NCBI GenBank assembly: GCA_947499925.1
Contig: CANMQR010000019.1
Coordinates: 1-7,819 of the forward strand
Origin: Neisseriaceae bacterium
GTDB lineage: Bacteria > Pseudomonadota > Gammaproteobacteria > Burkholderiales > UBA11063
Direction: 5' to 3'
DNA: 7,819 nt
The position numbers and the translations under genes were made by a program. The notes beneath the pieces are model-generated. The model did not search any database. It saw nothing but the letters and a program-made list of their open reading frames with translations, and had not been told where the DNA came from. Shown here in pieces: positions 6,943-7,819 of this stretch (within the stretch, counting starts at the first letter, position 1; every line of letters starts with the position of its first letter).

Positions 6943-7456
6943 AGTCATCCAATACAATTTTAAATTGCTCTTTAGCCAAATTTCTTTCCCGTAATCTTGG
7001 CTCTCTCAATGCATCGACTGTAGCGAGTAAATTATAAAACTCATTATCTGGGTTATTTATTATTGCATCTGATAACTTATCATATAACGGCTCTACTCCA
7101 ATACCTTCATCATTACCAAACTTATTAATCCATACCGGTTTATTTGCATCAGCAAGCAATTCATTACGGAAAACTGGTGCAGCATAACTAGTAACAATAC
7201 CCCGCCCTCTACCGACATGATTTAGAGGAAAAACATATCTAAAGCCGTGCAAAAAAAACTCTTCGCATGCCGATAAAACAACAATATCGTTTTTATTATA
7301 TTTAACCAATAATCTAGACTGCCTTAATTTTTTTAAACTATTACTAATTTCTGACTGGGGAATTTCTAACTCTGCAGAAAGTACTTGTTGGTTCCACGCT
7401 CTATTTCTCATTGCAATTATCTTTAATAGAACTGCAATATTTCTACCGCTAATCAT
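6905..7456 (-). CDS. Winged-helix DNA-binding protein, putative antitoxin/autorepressor
   Basis: This 183-aa protein lies directly upstream of, and overlaps, the nucleotidyltransferase gene. Residues about 8-60 form a MarR/AbiEi-like winged helix: LLKIIAM, then a helix-turn-helix (QQVLSAELEIPQSEISNSLKKLRQSR region, 23-48) and a wing-like LLVKYNKNDIVVLS. The middle has Gly/Arg-rich VGRGRG (81-86), and the C-terminal part has VEPLY (121-125) and LLATVDALREPRLRER (143-158), which I recall from regulators paired with this type of nucleotidyltransferase. The expected role is to bind its own promoter and restrain the partner enzyme, as AbiEi does for AbiEii; this is inference. The ATG at 7456 is chosen because TGAGGG (7465-7470) sits 8 nt upstream; a TTG at 7477 in frame would add seven residues but includes that Shine-Dalgarno. 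It lacks the long C-terminal domain of classical AbiEi, so it is not simply abiEi. Confidence 0.82.
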   Translation of the reverse strand: MISGRNIAVLLKIIAMRNRAWNQQVLSAELEIPQSEISNSLKKLRQSRLLVKYNKNDIVVLSACEEFFLHGFRYVFPLNHVGRGRGIVTSYAAPVFRNELLADANKPVWINKFGNDEGIGVEPLYDKLSDAIINNPDNEFYNLLATVDALREPRLRERNLAKEQFKIVLDDYAKKQNNFNTAH

Positions 7457-7464
7457 CTTTATAA

Positions 7465-7470
7465 CCCTCA
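7465..7470 (-). promoter_or_regulatory. Shine-Dalgarno fixing the start of the winged-helix gene
   Basis: The reverse strand reads TGAGGG here, 8 nt before the ATG at 7456. This favours 7456 over the upstream in-frame TTG codons at 7477 and 7471. Confidence 0.6.
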
Positions 7471-7479
7471 ATATCAAAT

Positions 7480-7503
7480 ATGTTGATAATAGAATTATAA
7501 CAT
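7480..7503. promoter_or_regulatory. Imperfect inverted repeat, candidate operator of the regulator-nucleotidyltransferase pair
   Basis: ATGTT-ATAAT on the left arm (7480-7484 and 7486-7490, with one extra G at 7485) is complementary to ATTATAACAT at 7494-7503, giving ten paired bases around a 3-nt centre. It covers the -10 box of the promoter below, the usual position for an autorepressor site, and AbiEi-type antitoxins are known to bind inverted repeats in their own promoters. The AT-rich background lowers its weight. Confidence 0.4.
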
Positions 7504-7522
7504 ATAGTTAACGTTGTTTAAA
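7494..7522 (-). promoter_or_regulatory. Promoter of the winged-helix/nucleotidyltransferase operon
   Basis: On the reverse strand there is a perfect -10 TATAAT (7494-7499) preceded by TG one base upstream, making it an extended -10, and TTTAAA (7517-7522; four of six matches to TTGACA) exactly 17 bp upstream. Transcription would begin near 7487, giving a leader of about 30 nt before the ATG at 7456. This is the best promoter in the window and gives the pair its own transcription unit, separate from the DoxX-family gene. Confidence 0.55.
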
Positions 7523-7569
7523 TAATTAATTTTCACTTGCTCACATCTATTGTTGGCAAGATTTTTGAT

Positions 7570-7819
7570 TTAAAAGGTTTTCCTTCTCTTACCTATAAAA
7601 TAGACTAACCATTGGGGTAAATTATAATGATTTAGTAAAAATTGATCTACCGAAAACTTGTACGGTGCAAAAAAGGCAAATGTTAACACCAAAACAGACC
7701 ATAATACAGGATATTCCCAACCACCACCTGGTGATGCCCAGATAAAACCATCAGAAAAATGATGTCCCAAAAACGCTGTCACAACAAGATAAATAAACAA
7801 TAAAATACTACCGGCCCTA
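7570..7819 (-). CDS. DoxX-family membrane protein, C-terminal part, runs off right edge
   Basis: The reverse strand is open from the right edge (first whole codon at 7818) to a TAA at 7570-7572, giving 82 visible residues. The TTG at 7800 is probably an internal leucine, because the frame continues in-family upstream (RAGSILLL). Visible are a hydrophobic span (SILLLFIYLVVTAFLG) followed by HH, a loop with SDGFIWASPGGGWEYP, a second span (VLWSVLVLTFAFFAPY), then FSVDQFLL and a basic end (GKRRKTF). The GG-EYP and S-D-L pattern is typical of the C-terminal half of DoxX/DoxD-like proteins, small four-helix inner-membrane proteins often linked to redox or quinone functions, with no settled reaction. 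About 110 bp separate it from the regulator gene on the same strand, but that gene has its own promoter, so they need not be an operon. Confidence 0.75.
   Translation of the reverse strand, partial: RAGSILLFIYLVVTAFLGHHFSDGFIWASPGGGWEYPVLWSVLVLTFAFFAPYKFSVDQFLLNHYNLPQWLVYFIGKRRKTF

Noticed and set aside
7456..7477. TTG start at 7477 for the winged-helix gene.
   Set aside because: The ATG at 7456 has a well-placed TGAGGG; starting at 7477 would translate the Shine-Dalgarno and place the start only about 10 nt from the predicted transcription start.
7535..7568. Hairpin CTTGC/GCAAG followed by ATTTTT between the regulator promoter and the DoxX-family gene.
   Set aside because: The stem is only 5 bp with a 15-nt loop, and the T-run is on the plus strand where no gene ends.

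Overview
The window is a low-G+C (by eye about one third G+C) chromosomal stretch from a Gram-negative bacterium. The genes point to a proteobacterium: a ZapE-type AFG1 ATPase overlaps a PepN-type M1 aminopeptidase whose catalytic motifs keep E. coli spacing. A short RnfB/RsxB ferredoxin lacks the N-terminal membrane helix and has a long basic C-terminal tail, as in many Betaproteobacteria, so an AT-rich betaproteobacterium (for instance in or near Neisseriales) is my best guess. I cannot name the taxon.

Layout. (1) 1-2203, minus strand: a tightly packed run read right to left, made of an unrecognised 326-aa protein, the soluble RnfB-like ferredoxin (20-nt overlap) and, 12 nt later, the N-terminal 229 residues of a multi-membrane-span GT-C glycosyltransferase (ArnT/PMT-like) that runs off the left edge. 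(2) 2204-2278: a 75-nt divergent intergenic region with back-to-back promoter candidates. (3) 2279-6047, plus strand: zapE then pepN, overlapping by 11 nt, probably one transcript. (4) 6048-6240: a convergent intergenic region holding a weak hairpin/T-run, an extended -10 box and an odd tRNA-like structure ending in ACCA. (5) 6241-7456, minus strand: a winged-helix regulator followed by an overlapping AbiEii/MenT-type (DUF1814-like) nucleotidyltransferase. This has the arrangement of a toxin-antitoxin or defence cassette, with its own promoter and an inverted repeat over the -10. (6) 7570-7819, minus strand: the C-terminal part of a DoxX-family membrane protein cut by the right edge.

How the genes fit together. 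The left three-quarters is housekeeping: electron transfer or Fe-S chemistry (RsxB and an unknown partner), envelope glycosylation, cell-division/protein-quality ATPase, and peptide turnover. The accessory element is the regulator-nucleotidyltransferase pair at 6241-7456, placed between ordinary genes. The regulator is not a textbook AbiEi, and the pair lies beside a tRNA-like structure; this is the part most worth a second look. I saw no CRISPR array, transposase, insertion sequence or convincing functional tRNA/rRNA gene.
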